A stretch of DNA of 64,000 nucleotides from Isochrysis galbana. Taxonomy: Eukaryota; Haptophyta; Isochrysidales; Isochrysidaceae. Positions 42,290-53,235 of the stretch are shown one piece after another. Under the pieces are notes generated by a model. The model made no database searches and had not been told where the DNA came from. It saw only the letters and a program-made list of their open reading frames with translations. A program made the translations under genes and the position numbers. How positions within the stretch are numbered: the first letter of the stretch is position 1; each line of letters starts with the position of its first letter. The stretch lies in NCBI GenBank assembly GCA_018136815.1, contig CM030932.1:468014-532013 (forward strand), read 5' to 3'.

Positions 42290-44460
42290 ACAGGCCTCGC
42301 TCCTCCCACCGCCGCTCTCCCTCTCCCTTGCCCTCCCGCCCTCCCTCGCCCCCGCCCTCTCTCTCGCTCCCCGTCTCGCTCCCCGCTCCCCGCGGCTCGC
42401 GCTCCGCTCTCTTTCCCTCCTCCCTTCCCGCCCTCGCTCTCGCTGCGCGCTCTCGCTCTCGCTCTCGCTCGAGGCTACCGAACATCAGCTGGCTGAGGCA
42501 AGACGTCTGCCGGCATCCCACAAGGGTACTGGTGGCCGACCACAGCCACGGCGCCACAGCGCATTGCGCATTATTGCATTGGTATTGGCGAGACTCTCTT
42601 TTTGCCACTGTGCAACCCCCTGAGAAATGTAGTGCTCTCTTCAATAACAAAAGCCTGGTCTTGGCGCGCATCGTTAGAGGGTGGAGGGATCGAATGAGTG
42701 CATGATTTGCCGCAACGCCGTGATGTGTGATGTGCTCGAGGACACTGGCTTAGAATACCTTCCTCTGTGACTTTGTCCGTTGATATCATACTGTTGAGAT
42801 GAGACCAATAAATGTTCATGTTCAGCCCCAATGTCCAATGTACCCTCTGCTCCCCCTTTGGCGGGGCCCCAAGCTTTTAGTGTCAAGCTAACTCTTTTTG
42901 TTTTAAGCCTCCTTGACGTCCGAGTAATGGAACGGAGGTAGTAAAAGGTTTTTTATGCTAAAGATAGTTGCGCGAGGCCATCCACAAAAGCGACAACTAT
43001 TTTGTGCGCAGGAACGCGAAAGATCGAATAGGCCGGTAGTGAACGAATCAGAATAATCATAATCAAGTTAGCGAGTGGGCGAGGGCTATATCCCGGCAGC
43101 AATCGCAACTCACAAGGCGTCCAACACTCCCACGCGCCACGAGAGCAACCGACGGCCCATACGGGGGGACCAAGATCTCGCTAGAATCCGGTTGGCAACG
43201 TCAGCGACACGCATACCAGCGCTCGAAAGGCCTGAAAAGTGGGGACACACATGATCGGGAGAAACACGGATGACGATTGACACATTTACCTGCTGCTGGT
43301 CATCCTTACGCGTGGAAGTCGTACGTAAGTTTTGAGCTACGCCCTTTCCGGCAGGTCTCAGAACGTACCGGCCCATTCCCCTCCCCACACCTGCCCTTCA
43401 CGGAACATGCAACAACAGCAACGCCCCACGTCCGCCACATCGACAATGCCCCTCGGCCGCCAAAGCGCTGCAAGCTAAAGAGGCCGACGTCCCCTGGAAA
43501 TAAGCCATCCCACCCACCATCGGAGAAAGAGAGCAGCCCGTTTGTCGCTGCCACGCCCGAGGGCTCGCGGGGGCGCATCGACGGCTGATTTGGCCGGCTG
43601 ACGTAGCGGAATAGAAAACAATACATCACCACAAAGGCGGCGCGCGACCACGAGCATCGGACACCAAGGTTCGCCGCGGCAGATTGGTGGCTTGCCAGCG
43701 AGCTCGGGTCCATGCCGTAGCACGGGGCGCGAGCCGCTGGCGACGAACCTGCGGCGCGACCTCAGATCGCCTCCGATGCCGCGGCGGGTCGAGGGCGCGC
43801 GCGGCCGTACGGCAGGCAGCGGGTCCGCACACGGCGCCCACCCGCACATGTCGGCTGGCCATTGGAGGCCGAGCGACGGCGGCGCACGTGCATCCGGCGT
43901 CACACCTGCCTGTGCACACGTTCACAGGCGTAGACTGTTGGGTAGAGGCGCACGGCGGCGGCTCTGTCGACATCTGCGGCACGGCGAGCAAGGACAGCAA
44001 GCGGCATCCGCTCAAGCCGAGCCCTCAAACGGCAGAGGCATGCCGCTTGTGCGCATCGCATGGGCTGCGCCGCTGACGATGGAGCCGGCAGGCCGGTGGC
44101 AAGCGGACGTTGGCGCGAGCCAATCACGTGCGGCACTTCGCCTCGCGCTGGGCCGGCGAGCGCAAGCACCGGTATGTGACAGGGGAGGCACCCCGAATAC
44201 TGGGCAACTCGGCCGCTTCCATTGAGGCGAGCGGGTTGAGTGCTGAATAGAAGTGGCAATCGTCTGTGAGAAGGGCGGCGCACATGCGGCCCGCCCGTCC
44301 CAGTCTTGTGAATGTTGAGAGGCAGGGTCGGCGCTGCGCGCGCCACCCAGCCGGGCCTGCACGTCAGCCCACCCCGCCCGCCTGCGAGCGCACCCCGTCC
44401 GCCCGGCCGCTCCAGGTTTCGCCCCGCCCCGCCATTCCCCCTCCCATGCGCCAGTCTCCC
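42290..44460. other. Region without recognisable genes
   Basis: 42300-42475 is CT-rich. The rest has frames on both strands, none with family features; 43300-43720 minus is hydrophobic in places (AAFVVMYCFLF). The last part probably includes the 3' UTR of the membrane protein gene at 44461. Confidence 0.4.
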
Positions 44461-45162
44461 TCAGTGCGCGCCTGGCCGGACAAGGACGGTCGGCTCCCCG
44501 CGCTCGATCAGCATCGACATCCACAGTATGGCGAGCAGGTTGGGCACGAGGTGCCACGCCGAGTGCCAAAGGAGGAACTGCGGCATCTTGCCCATCAACT
44601 CGTAGCCCTTGGAGACGGGGTAGCACACGGCGCAGCTGCACACGAGTGCGGCGGAGACTGCGAGGCGCGCATCGGCCATGCGCCCGGCAGTTGGGTTGCC
44701 CCCCGCAGGTCCAACCTCCTCTGCCCCTCCGCCGCTCCCTACCTCGCCCCAGAGCCTCGCGGTGAGAACGGTGTTGAGCATGAGGACCCACGCGAGGAAG
44801 CGGTCTGCGGCTTCCCAGAAGGGCCACCCAAAGTATGTGGGCCTGCCGAGGGTACAGACGGCGTCGTTCATGTAGGAGAGGAACCCCTGGACTACGAGCA
44901 GCCCCCCGAATGCCCACGACGGCAGCATGCCGCTCTGGTGGCAGAGGGGAGGCATCGAAGGGAGAGAGAGTAGCAAGTAAAGACCGGTGAGAGAGTACGC
45001 CCAACAGGAAGATTTGTAGAGAGAGAGGCGGAGAGGCATGGTGTGCGAGAGCTTCTGGAGGAGACGCGTGCGGGTTGGCTTGTCCACCCATGTGACGCTC
45101 TCTCGCCGCGAGCCCTCTGCAGACGGGAGGGCAGAGAAGAGAGAGAGAGAGAGGGAGCCCAT
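44461..45162 (-). CDS. Multipass membrane protein, CREST-superfamily-like
   Basis: The ATG at 45162 is chosen because upstream codons come only from the CT microsatellite. The 233-residue product has about six or seven hydrophobic segments. Three conserved features of the CREST superfamily (alkaline ceramidases, PAQR receptors, Per1) seem present in the right order: Ser97 in a membrane segment (FLSYMND), Asp120 (EAADRFLAW) and HxxxH at 200-204 (LLWHSAWHLVPN). In that superfamily these residues bind zinc and hydrolyse amide bonds of lipids. The assignment rests on these residues and topology only. A glycine-rich loop (residues 141-160) could be a retained in-frame intron. Confidence 0.55.
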   Translation of the reverse strand: MGSLSLSLFSALPSAEGSRRESVTWVDKPTRTRLLQKLSHTMPLRLSLYKSSCWAYSLTGLYLLLSLPSMPPLCHQSGMLPSWAFGGLLVVQGFLSYMNDAVCTLGRPTYFGWPFWEAADRFLAWVLMLNTVLTARLWGEVGSGGGAEEVGPAGGNPTAGRMADARLAVSAALVCSCAVCYPVSKGYELMGKMPQFLLWHSAWHLVPNLLAILWMSMLIERGEPTVLVRPGAH

Positions 45163-45202
45163 CGCCTCCCGCTCCGCTCGGACCCCCTCCTCTCCCCCTC
45201 TC

Positions 45203-45299
<97 letters not shown>

Positions 45300-45845
45300 T
45301 CTCTCTCTCTTCTCTCTCTTTCTCTCTCTCTTCTCTCTCTCTCCTCTCTCTCTCTCCCCCCGTCTCCTCCCTTTCCCCACCCCCCCTCTCTCCTCTCTTC
45401 ATTCTCTCTTCCTTTCTTCTCTCCCTTTGGTTCTCCTTTTCTCTCTCTCCTCTCTATCCCCCCCTGGGCTCCTCCTCTCTCTCTCTCTCTTCTTTCCCCA
45501 CACACAACAACCTACCCTCTCCTCCTCTCCTCCCCTCTCTCCTTCTTTCATCCCGCTTTATCTTCTCTCCTTTCGTCCTCCTTTCTGTTTCTCTCCTCTC
45601 TCCCCCCCCTCCTCTCCTCCTCCCCCTCTCTCTTGCTCCCTCCCTCCCTCTCTCTCTCCTTGCCTCCCTCTCTTCCCTCTCTTCTTCCCCCTTTCTTCTC
45701 TCTCTCCCCCCTTTCCCCTCCCCCCTTCCCGCCCGCCCCCCCCCCCCCCCCCCCCCACGCCGCCGCAAAAAACAAAACTACCACTCCCCCCCATCTACCC
45801 CTCTACAAAAAAACCAACCTACTCCTTCTCCTCCCCCCCCCGCGG
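45163..45845. repeat. (CT)n microsatellite and pyrimidine tract
   Basis: About 45 perfect CT units at 45205-45297 continue into CTTCTCTC/CCTCCTC units and C-runs up to 45842. On the minus strand this GA-rich block is directly upstream of the membrane-protein start codon. Confidence 0.95.
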
Positions 45846-45896
45846 TGGCTGTGCAAGACCTACATGGTAAACACTAAACACGGGTTTACCTTGTTT

Positions 45897-46060
45897 ATAC
45901 TAAGGCTGTGAACCAGTTAGAGTGTTAACCAGTTAACACCCAAACACCCAAGCGTTTGGCACTACCACCCTGATAGTGTTAGTGCCTCGGGCACTAACAC
46001 TAACAGTCTATGTAGCAATTTTGCCACCGGCACAGGGTGTTAACATGGTGGTAATGGCCC
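45897..46060. repeat. Fold-back repeat related to 40725-40885
   Basis: Starts ACTAAGGCTGTGAA and contains GTTAACCAGTTAAC and GTGTTAGTGCC..GGCACTAACAC inverted motifs. Confidence 0.45.
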
Positions 46061-46549
46061 CTTTTGCCGCGCTGGCGTGCATCCGCGCTTAGAGGGGCTC
46101 TGCGCAATGGTATAGTGCTATGTGGGTGTCCCCGAACCCCGAAGGAAGGCCGATTTTTTTCGCGCCTGCGGCGCGCACAAGCATGTTTTGGTCTTTAACT
46201 TTAAATGACTTCCCTAGAGCTAAGTTACACATACACACACACTGCATATAAATATAAACCTTTTAATAGTCTCACCGCACCCGCGGCCGTGGACCCTCTA
46301 CTTTCCACTCACGTAGGAGAACTTTCTACACCCCCACTTCCCCGGCCCTTCTCCCCCCGCCATAAGGCGACTCCCCCCGTGCACTACTAGGGGGATAGGG
46401 GTGAAGGGCTTAGATATGGTCCGGTGGCCCGCGCCTCCCCCCGGTGATCATTCCCCCCCTTCCTCCTGTGTCTCCGAGTGGGCGGCGGCCTCAGCCCCGA
46501 CTTATCCTGTAAACAGGTGCGGGACTTACCTATTTTCCGGTGAGCGGAG

Positions 46550-47687
46550 AAAAACTATTGTTATAGTTTGAACTATGGAGCGTGCCGCGACCGCTCCCGA
46601 GCCTCAGGCGACCCTCGCCACTGCGCCCCACCTGGGACGCCCCACGCCGCCCGAGGCGGCTCGTCAGAAAGCCCTCTCAAAGCCCATCCAGCCCATCCAA
46701 ACCACACCCGCGCGAGCGCGCGGGGTGGCGAGCACTGGCACCGAACAGGTTGCCACCATGGCTCTGCGCATCATGCAGGGGGTCTTTGAGACCCCCTCCA
46801 ACAGTGGGAAACCCTCCCACCCCAAGAGCACCTCATGTGGGAGGGCAGTTCAGCTGCCCTCCCCATGGTGGAAACCTCTACCATCAGTGCACCCAACATG
46901 GGAGGGCACTTCACAACCATCAATCTTCCACAGAGAGCACTCAATGCCTCTGTTTTCCAACATGTTGACACACTTCTCATCTTCACCCCACTCTTGTGGG
47001 CCACAAGTACCTACAACTCAGTGCCCTGCCTTGGGCCCTCTTTCAACACTTGATTCCCTCTCCCACTCCCCCTTCACACTACAACCAACCCAAACAACAC
47101 GAACCCCCTCGCCTTGTGTTTCAAGCACCAAAAATTTCAACTCAAGACACATGTTGATACACTTCTCGTCTTCGCCCCACTCTTGTGGGCCACAACTACC
47201 TACAACTCAGTGCCCTGCCTTGGGCCCTCTTTCAACACTTCACTTCCTTTCCCACTCCCTCTTCCATCTACAACCAACCCAAGAAGCACAAACCCCCTCG
47301 TCCTCTGTTTCAAGCACCAAAAATTTCGACTCAAGACAAGAGGGAGGACATGTCTTGAGGCGGCGTCGCTGCCCATGCCTAGCGCAAGGGTATAGCGCCG
47401 CCACTCAGACATCTCCTTCCCCACAGCTCCTCTTTGAGGAGTTGCTCCTCACCCTTCCATTAGGCCCCCTTGCCTGCGAGACCAATACAGGATCCTGGCG
47501 TGGGGGGCTGTCTGAGTGTGGAGGGAGGGGCGCTCCGGCTAGCGCAGGTAGAAGGCTAGTGAAGAGCTGGGTGGCACAAGGGGGGAAGGGTGCTTGCGCT
47601 TGCCGCGGCAGGGAGTCCTGTCATGAGTGAGCGCTAGTCCCATTCCTTTGCCGCTTCGCGATCCATAAAAATTTGCTAAAAATAAAA
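46550..47687 (+). mobile_element. MERA retroposon, full-length copy 1 (1138 bp)
   Basis: Perfect 19-bp TSD TATTTTCCGGTGAGCGGAG at 46531-46549 and 47688-47706. The 5' end AAAAACTATTGTTATAGTTT carries the near-palindrome and then GAACTATGGAGCG. The 3' end is CCATAAAAATTTGCTAAAAA plus TAAAA. It is inserted inside RepB. The long TSD, an A-rich tail and no TIR or LTR indicate target-primed reverse transcription by a LINE machinery acting in trans. Confidence 0.9.
46575..47630 (+). CDS. MERA retroposon ORF, Pro/Ser-rich
   Basis: 351 residues starting MERAATAPEPQATLATAP and ending with a Cys-containing tail after VKSWVAQGGKG. The middle contains two direct repeats of about 68 residues, each with PHSCGPQ, TTQCPALGPLSTL and SVSSTKNF, from about 200-bp DNA repeats (46963-47340). 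No reverse transcriptase, endonuclease or known fold. In the diverged copy at 19598 the match is best in a different frame (PMVxTxTxSAPxMGGHFT), so it is unsettled which frame, if any, is translated. Presence of an uninterrupted frame in both full copies argues for recent activity rather than for function. Confidence 0.45.
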   Translation: MERAATAPEPQATLATAPHLGRPTPPEAARQKALSKPIQPIQTTPARARGVASTGTEQVATMALRIMQGVFETPSNSGKPSHPKSTSCGRAVQLPSPWWKPLPSVHPTWEGTSQPSIFHREHSMPLFSNMLTHFSSSPHSCGPQVPTTQCPALGPLSTLDSLSHSPFTLQPTQTTRTPSPCVSSTKNFNSRHMLIHFSSSPHSCGPQLPTTQCPALGPLSTLHFLSHSLFHLQPTQEAQTPSSSVSSTKNFDSRQEGGHVLRRRRCPCLAQGYSAATQTSPSPQLLFEELLLTLPLGPLACETNTGSWRGGLSECGGRGAPASAGRRLVKSWVAQGGKGACACRGRESCHE

Positions 47688-48180
47688 TATTTTCCGGTGA
47701 GCGGAGCTCTCGCTCCGCCCACCCCCTTCTCCGCGCGCTCTCTCCCCTCTCCTGCAGGCACGCGCGATGGCGCGCCTGCGGCAGGCCTCCAGCTGCCCTG
47801 TGGCGGCCCTTGGAGGCTCCTGGAGGCCAGCTCAGGGGGCAAAGGAGGCTGGGGCTGGGCCCTGGCCTCCCCTGCCTCTCCCTCGCTGGTGCTCCCGAGC
47901 CTCTGGGGCCCCCAATCTGCACCTGTCTGCCTGTCGACCAGGGGGGGAGGGGGGGTTGGAGCGATGGGCTGGTCACGAGGGGCCAGGATGGGCGAATGGG
48001 GCGAGCCTGTGGGGAAGGGAGTAGGGAGTGGGTCAGTAGGGCAGTGGCCTCCTGGCAAGCCATCAGGCGTGCCAGGAGGATGGGCTCCCCCATGGCAGGG
48101 GAGGAGTGGAGAGAGGGGGGGGCTCGTGCCCCCCCATGGGTCAACCAAGTATAAACTTAGTTCCACACACACACTGCATA

Positions 48181-49439
48181 GATGAGCGACATCTATATAA
48201 TAAAAAATTTTTCCAACTGGGAAGGTGCTGGTCCGAAGTTTTTTCTTCAGTGAAGGTGCAGGTGAAGGTGAGAGTGCAGGAACTACAGGTGCAGGTGAAG
48301 ACACGGTGAACGGGGCGCGCTGGGCGGCCCGTAGCCCGCCAAGGTGGCTGTTGATCGTGCTCGTGTGGGATTGCAAGTTGAGAGCCAAAATTGATCAAGT
48401 GGTCAAGTGGTGGGGCACACCACCCATGTTATCGGAAAAAATAAGCAGGCACCTGCACTGCACGCACACTCCTTCACTCCAACTGCGGCATCGACGCCAC
48501 ATACAGCTGCGGAGCCCGCGCGCGCACATCAAATCCCGCGCGCACACACCCGTTCTATTCAATACAAGGTCCTCAAGCTGATTCATTCACTTATGCGGAC
48601 ATGGGAAGCGGAGCAGCGGAAGTGCAGCAGCAACACAACAGCCCCGCGCTGAACACATGAAGCCAGCGGGGGGCCCATTTTCAAAGGCTGGGCACGTTGT
48701 TGTCGCTGTCGCTCGAACATGCTCCCTCCGCTATTTCACCCTGCTGCGTTTCCTCGTGCTGTTCGTCCGTCTCGACTCCGGCTGATTCCAGACGCGTGCG
48801 CTCCCTGCCGATCTTGTAGAAGAAGACAGCCAGCACTGTGCGAGCAGTGCTTGCGCCAGACCTGTGGTACATGCGAGACAGTAGCACATGGGCGTCACCA
48901 ATCTCCTTGAAAACAGCGGGCGCTGCAGCGCCGGCGACGTGGCCCTCTTTTGACGGAACGCGACTTGATAGTGGTTAAAGCTAAAATCGGTCATGAAACA
49001 ATATCCTTATCTTCTATATACCTTAACGCACAACCTGGTAAACGCAAATAAGAAATCAAAATACTACACGCAGCGACAGAAATACTTCCCCACACCATAC
49101 TAGCGGGCCCAGCTCCTAGACTCTAGACTAAGCTACAAGCTATAGAGCTAGGCATTAGGCACCCACATACATCCTCCTGCCTCCTGCAGCCTGCAGCATC
49201 GGCCTTCTGTGCCGCTGGGTGGTGCACACGGGCATCGGGACAGGTGCGTGCAGTCCCTTTGTTCTTCCTCTCGAGCATGTGTGGCATGTGGTATGTAAAG
49301 TAGTAGTATGTTGATTGTAGCAGTAGCAGTAGAGTAGTAGCAGTTAGTATGTAGAGTAGTAAAGTTAAAGTACAAAGTACAACGACGAGGGTTCGGGAGC
49401 GTTGGATACCGGTGGGGGGGGCGGCCTCCGCGTGCCGCG
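48181..49439. other. Intergenic region with one possible coding remnant
   Basis: The minus frame 48681-48887 ends in a natural-looking acidic C-terminus (EETQQGEIAEGACSSDSDNNVPSL, stop), with a CCACAG acceptor before SGASTARTVL, but no family was recognised. 49300-49370 has AGTAGTAG repeats. The remainder is featureless. Confidence 0.35.
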
Positions 49440-50375
49440 ATGGCGACGGCGATGCGGCGCGCACTCCTCTCCTCTCGGCCTTCTCTCTCCCCGCTCTGCG
49501 CGCTGAGGCTGGCGCGCCCTGGCGCGCGGGTAGGGCTGGGTAGTGCACGTGGATGCGCGACGACCAGCCCTAAAATTGCCGCCCTCGTCGACCAGATCGC
49601 AGAGCTCTCGCTGCTCGAAGCAGCACAGCTCACCGACGCGCTCAAGGTGAAGAAAGGGATTGCTGCCTTCCAGGATCCATCGGAGGCTTTCGGGGGCTGC
49701 TCCCGGTGGATTCCAGGGGAGGCCGCCCGAAATTTCGGGCTGCGCGGCTGTGTTCCCCTCCCACCCCCACCCATCCTCACGCCGCTTGGCCCCCGGCCGC
49801 GGCCACAAGGCCACACACACCATCACGGCAGGTGCACCCCCCTCAATCCTCCGCCGCCGCCTTGCCTTAGGAGCGGCTAGGTATCAGCAGCGCTATGCTC
49901 GCACCCGCGGGTGCTGTCGCGCCCGCTGGCGCGGGCGCTGCGCCTGCTGCCGAGGCGGAGGAGGCGCCTGCCGCCGAGAAGACGCACTTCACTGTCAAGC
50001 TCGACAAGTTTGACGCCGCGAGCAAGATCAAGCTGATCAAGGAGGTCCGCGCGATCACGGGCCTGGGTCTCAAGGAAGCGAAGGAGCTGGTAGAGGGCGC
50101 TCCGAAGGACATCAAGGTGTGGCCATCACCCGCGCATTGGCACCGCCAGCCGTCACGTCATGCCACACCGCGCCACGCAACGCCGAGCCACCACACGCCA
50201 CGCTGCGCCACGCCATGTCCCCCGCCCGACCCGCTCCACCGCGCCCGCTCGTATCCACCGCATTCGGCACCACATTCGGCGATGGTGCCCTTTGCAGGTG
50301 GACGTAAAGAAGGAGGAGGCCGAGGAGCTCAAGGCCAAGCTGGAGGCGGCGGGCGGTGTCATCGTCGTCGAGTAG
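49440..50375 (+). CDS. MRPL12: Mitochondrial ribosomal protein bL12m
   Basis: Exons 49440-49646, 49871-50116 and 50298-50375, all phase 0 with GT-AG borders, give 176 residues. bL12 forms the flexible stalk of the large ribosomal subunit that recruits translation GTPases. Seen: an Arg/Ser-rich presequence (first ~42 residues, [12 protein letters not shown]..); the N-terminal dimerisation helix [19 protein letters not shown]; an Ala/Pro/Gly hinge; and the C-terminal domain [36 protein letters not shown], ending [20 protein letters not shown]. Organelle type is inferred from the presequence; a plastid protein would need a signal peptide, which is absent. Confidence 0.95.
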
Positions 50376-51005
50376 ATGTGGCCGGGCGAGGTGGAAGAGG
50401 GAGCCGAGTGCCGAGAGCTAGCCGGGGGGGGGATGGGGGGGATGAGTCCGGGCCGTGGCCATCTAGCGTGTGCCGAACGCTGCGGACGGCAAAGCAGCGG
50501 CGGTTGGGTCATCGCCCATCCTCGTCGGCTGAACGGGGTGCTCACCCACGATCGTGGCGCGAGCCTGCGTCCGCCGCGACCACGCTCAGTGCGCTCGTCC
50601 AGCCATGGAGCGATTCGTCATCAACACTGATTGTCGAGCGGGACCGCCCGATGCTAGCTTGATGCTTGTTTGTGCCTGTCCCCGGTCGATATGCTGTACA
50701 TAGCCGCGTGCCGTCGCGGACAACGCACTCGCTGTGTGAACCTTGGCTCTACTTGCATGACTCTCGGGTATATACAATGCCACAAGTTGGACTGCAGCAG
50801 CCAGGTCCCGCTCCATCGTTTCGTAAGAAGAGCCGCGCGACGCGGCGAAGGCACGAGGGAGAGTGATAGGGGAGTGAGAATGAGCGCTCTCTGCGTTGTG
50901 TTGCTATGCGTGTTGCGCTAGGGAAAGTCGAGCTTTCTCCTGGTCGTAGGGCAAACGCATGTCGCGGGATCCATCGTACATACCTCCTTCCTACCTCCAA
51001 CAACC
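50376..51005. other. Intergenic region
   Basis: Probably contains the 3' UTR of bL12m. No other feature seen. Confidence 0.5.
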
Positions 51006-51235
51006 TACTTTTATAAGTGGGGGTCAATGGGGGCCTCGCGCCCCCCTCTCTCCACCGCGGACACCCCCCGGGGTGGGCCCGTACAATCACCCTCAGCCCC
51101 TGCCAGCTGCCTTCTGGCAAGGGCTGGGCATTCAACAATCTGACCCAGACCCCCAGTGGGCGAGGGCTGCGAGCCGCACTCCCAGGCCCGCATGCCACAT
51201 GGGCCTGCTCTCGTACTGACTCCCCTCCCCCCCCC
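51006..51235. mobile_element. Repeat family RepC, copy 2
   Basis: Inverted relative to 24200-24475, sharing GTGGGGGTCAATGGGGGCCT, the GCGCCCCC hairpin, GGGCCCGTACAATCA and AGTGGGCGAGGGCTGCGAGC. Confidence 0.55.
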
Positions 51236-51240
51236 TGTTG

Positions 51241-52540
51241 TGGTTAGGGGGAGAGCCGCCTTTTAGGTTTCCCAAAGAGAGGCCCTCTCTCTTTGTTTTC
51301 CCGCCTTCGCGTGTTTTGGCTTCTCCCTTCCCCTTCGGAAGCCCTTCGGGTCGAATCCTCTCCGTCCGATCGGGATCCTCCGATCCCGATCTTCCTCTTC
51401 TCTTCCCCCCGTGTGTTAGGATAGGGGTGATCGCTCTCGATCCCTTTCCCTTGTTTTCTCATGTGTGCGCCCCCTTTCTTTCCTTGCGCGCGCCCCCGTG
51501 TGTTTCCCGCGTTTTCTCTCGTCCCAGAGTTCCGAGAGTCGCGCCCATGGCCGCACTCCCTGGGGCTCTGGCGGGACGTCGATTGGTGGGCAGGAAAAAA
51601 AGGGGATGCTGCTTCAGGTTGTGGCCAATGGGTGGGAGGGCGGCTGGAAGGGGGCGGTCCTCGGGTAGTCGGCGGTGCCTCGGCGGCGAGAGGACGTTGG
51701 ACGTGAGTGAGAGGCGGTTGTCGCTTGTCGCAGGTGCAGGTGGCGATGGTTTGTTTGGGGGGCGGAAGAGTGTCGTCGCATTCGCGAATCGACACTCGTT
51801 AGGCTTCTCTTCGTCGTTCGGTATTATTGTTATAATTCTCTCGTTCTCGTTCTCGGTCAAAAGCTTCGCTTGGTTGGATGCATGGGATTGTGGGTTGTGG
51901 AGCGCCCTCTCTCTTTCTCTCGAAGAGAAGAGAAGTTTCCCCACCTTTCTTCCTCCCAGGCGCCTCGCAAATAGGTTTAATTTGCTATCTCCCCTGCGTT
52001 TCTTTATCTGCTTCTGGGGGCAATCAGGTTTAATTTGCGACCTCTTCGTATCTCCCCCTTAGGCACATCGCACTTCTCTCGTCTTATTCGGTAGGTCTCT
52101 TGGAATCCTGCGTAGCAAGATTGCCCCTCGTTTCCGTTATGGTGCGATTCCCGTTCTAGACAAGATCGCCGACAGATCGCCCTTTGATCGTCGTCCGTCG
52201 TTGTCTGATCGGAGTGTTTGGATTGATTTCAGTCGAGTTATGTGAGAAAGTCGTGGGGCGAGAGTCGGGGTGTTTTCTTGGGCGGTGTCTCTGTCCGTCG
52301 TCCTGTCGTCAGTCGTCATCCGTCGCTCTCGCTCTCGTCGCTCTCGCTCTCGTAACACTCATACCCTACAACCTCGCCTCGCCTCGCCAGCCCCTGCCAT
52401 CACAGCCCTCCTCACACTCGCCCTCGCCTCTCGCCACTCGCTCGATGTCGCTCTCGCCGCCGTCCTCGCCCTCGCTCAAGCCCGCCTGCCCGCCTTCCTC
52501 TGCTAACGGGCCTCAGCCCGTCAGCGGGTAGAGGTAGTGA
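51241..52540 (+). mobile_element. LINE-like 5' region ending in MSLSPPSSP ORF start
   Basis: The sequence starts GAGAGCCGCCTTTTAGGTTT with CAAAGAG, as does 62445-62500, continues through long T/C-rich leader-like DNA and a CGCTCTCGCTCTCG run (52320-52350), then an ATG at 52444 opens MSLSPPSSPSLKPACPPSSA with a short stop. 52355-52533 is repeated inverted at 12116-12300. An ACGGGCC..CAGCCCGT hairpin (52505-52523) ends the matching part. Interpreted as a 5' UTR plus truncated ORF1 of a non-LTR element. Confidence 0.45.
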
Positions 52541-53218
52541 GTTGGTGGGCAAGGCTGGTGGGGCTGGAAATGTGGGTGATGTGGGTGGGGGTGAACGTTG
52601 TGTGCGGACGGAGGGGTGGATGGCGGCGGCGGAACAGTGGCTGTGTATGAGGCGGAGGAGCGGGGCTGGGACTGAATGTGTGGGAGGGGGCGATCGGCAC
52701 CCCTCCGCTACCATGTGGCGAGTGGAGTGAGCATGGGGTGGATGTGTTTGTGGATGTGTGAGCTGCCTGAAGTTGTGTAGAGACTTGGGCAGTGTGGTAT
52801 GTGGAGGGAGAGGGGGAGCGCGATGGCGGTGAGGAAGCGCTCTGACAGATCCTGTTACATGGCGTGAGAGCGGGATCGGAGGGCATGACTGCGAGCGGAA
52901 TAGGGGTAGAGCACACGAGAGACGAACACGAAGGGGGTGCTTCCGGGATAGCGCGCCAGAAACAAAAGACGTACAAGAGAAGGGGCGACGGGGGGAAAAG
53001 AACACGGGAAACTCTAGGAACAGAAGAAAGACTAATTAATGGAACGAAGGGGGGAGCCGGGCGTCGGAGGGGAGAAGCGAGGGGCGAGCGCGGGGGGACT
53101 TCGAGCCTCGTTGGCCGAGGGAACAAAAGGAACCGCTGGGGTTGCATGGAAGGAGGAAAGGAAGGGATCCCGGCTGGAGCTGCATGCGAGGGGACCGGGA
53201 GAGAGGGGCGGAAGGAGA
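52541..53218. other. Region without recognisable genes
   Basis: G/A-rich on the plus strand; minus-strand frames are Pro/Ser/His-rich and low in information. It ends at the TSD of the MERA copy at 53236. Confidence 0.4.
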
Positions 53219-53235
53219 GACACGCTCTAAGAATA

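Larger units (their letters stand above)
46249..48164. mobile_element. RepB retroposon, copy 2, with nested MERA
   Basis: Flanked by a 16-bp duplication ACACACACACTGCATA (46233-46248 and 48165-48180). It starts with TAAATATAAACCTTTTAATAG and ends with a GGGGGGGCTCGTGCCCCCCC hairpin, then CATGGGTCAACCAAGTATAAACTTAG. Minus MERA (46550-47687) it is about 780 bp. It contains the unoccupied site (46389-46396) of the MITE found in the copy at 27166. No protein-coding capacity I trust. Confidence 0.75.

Noticed and set aside
43306-44015. Minus-strand frames with hydrophobic stretches
   Set aside because: Three frames overlap without consistent splice phases, and no motif distinguishes a coding frame.
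45038-45877. Two ~275-codon frames of Ser/Leu repeats on the plus strand
   Set aside because: These are reading frames of the CT microsatellite opposite the membrane-protein gene.
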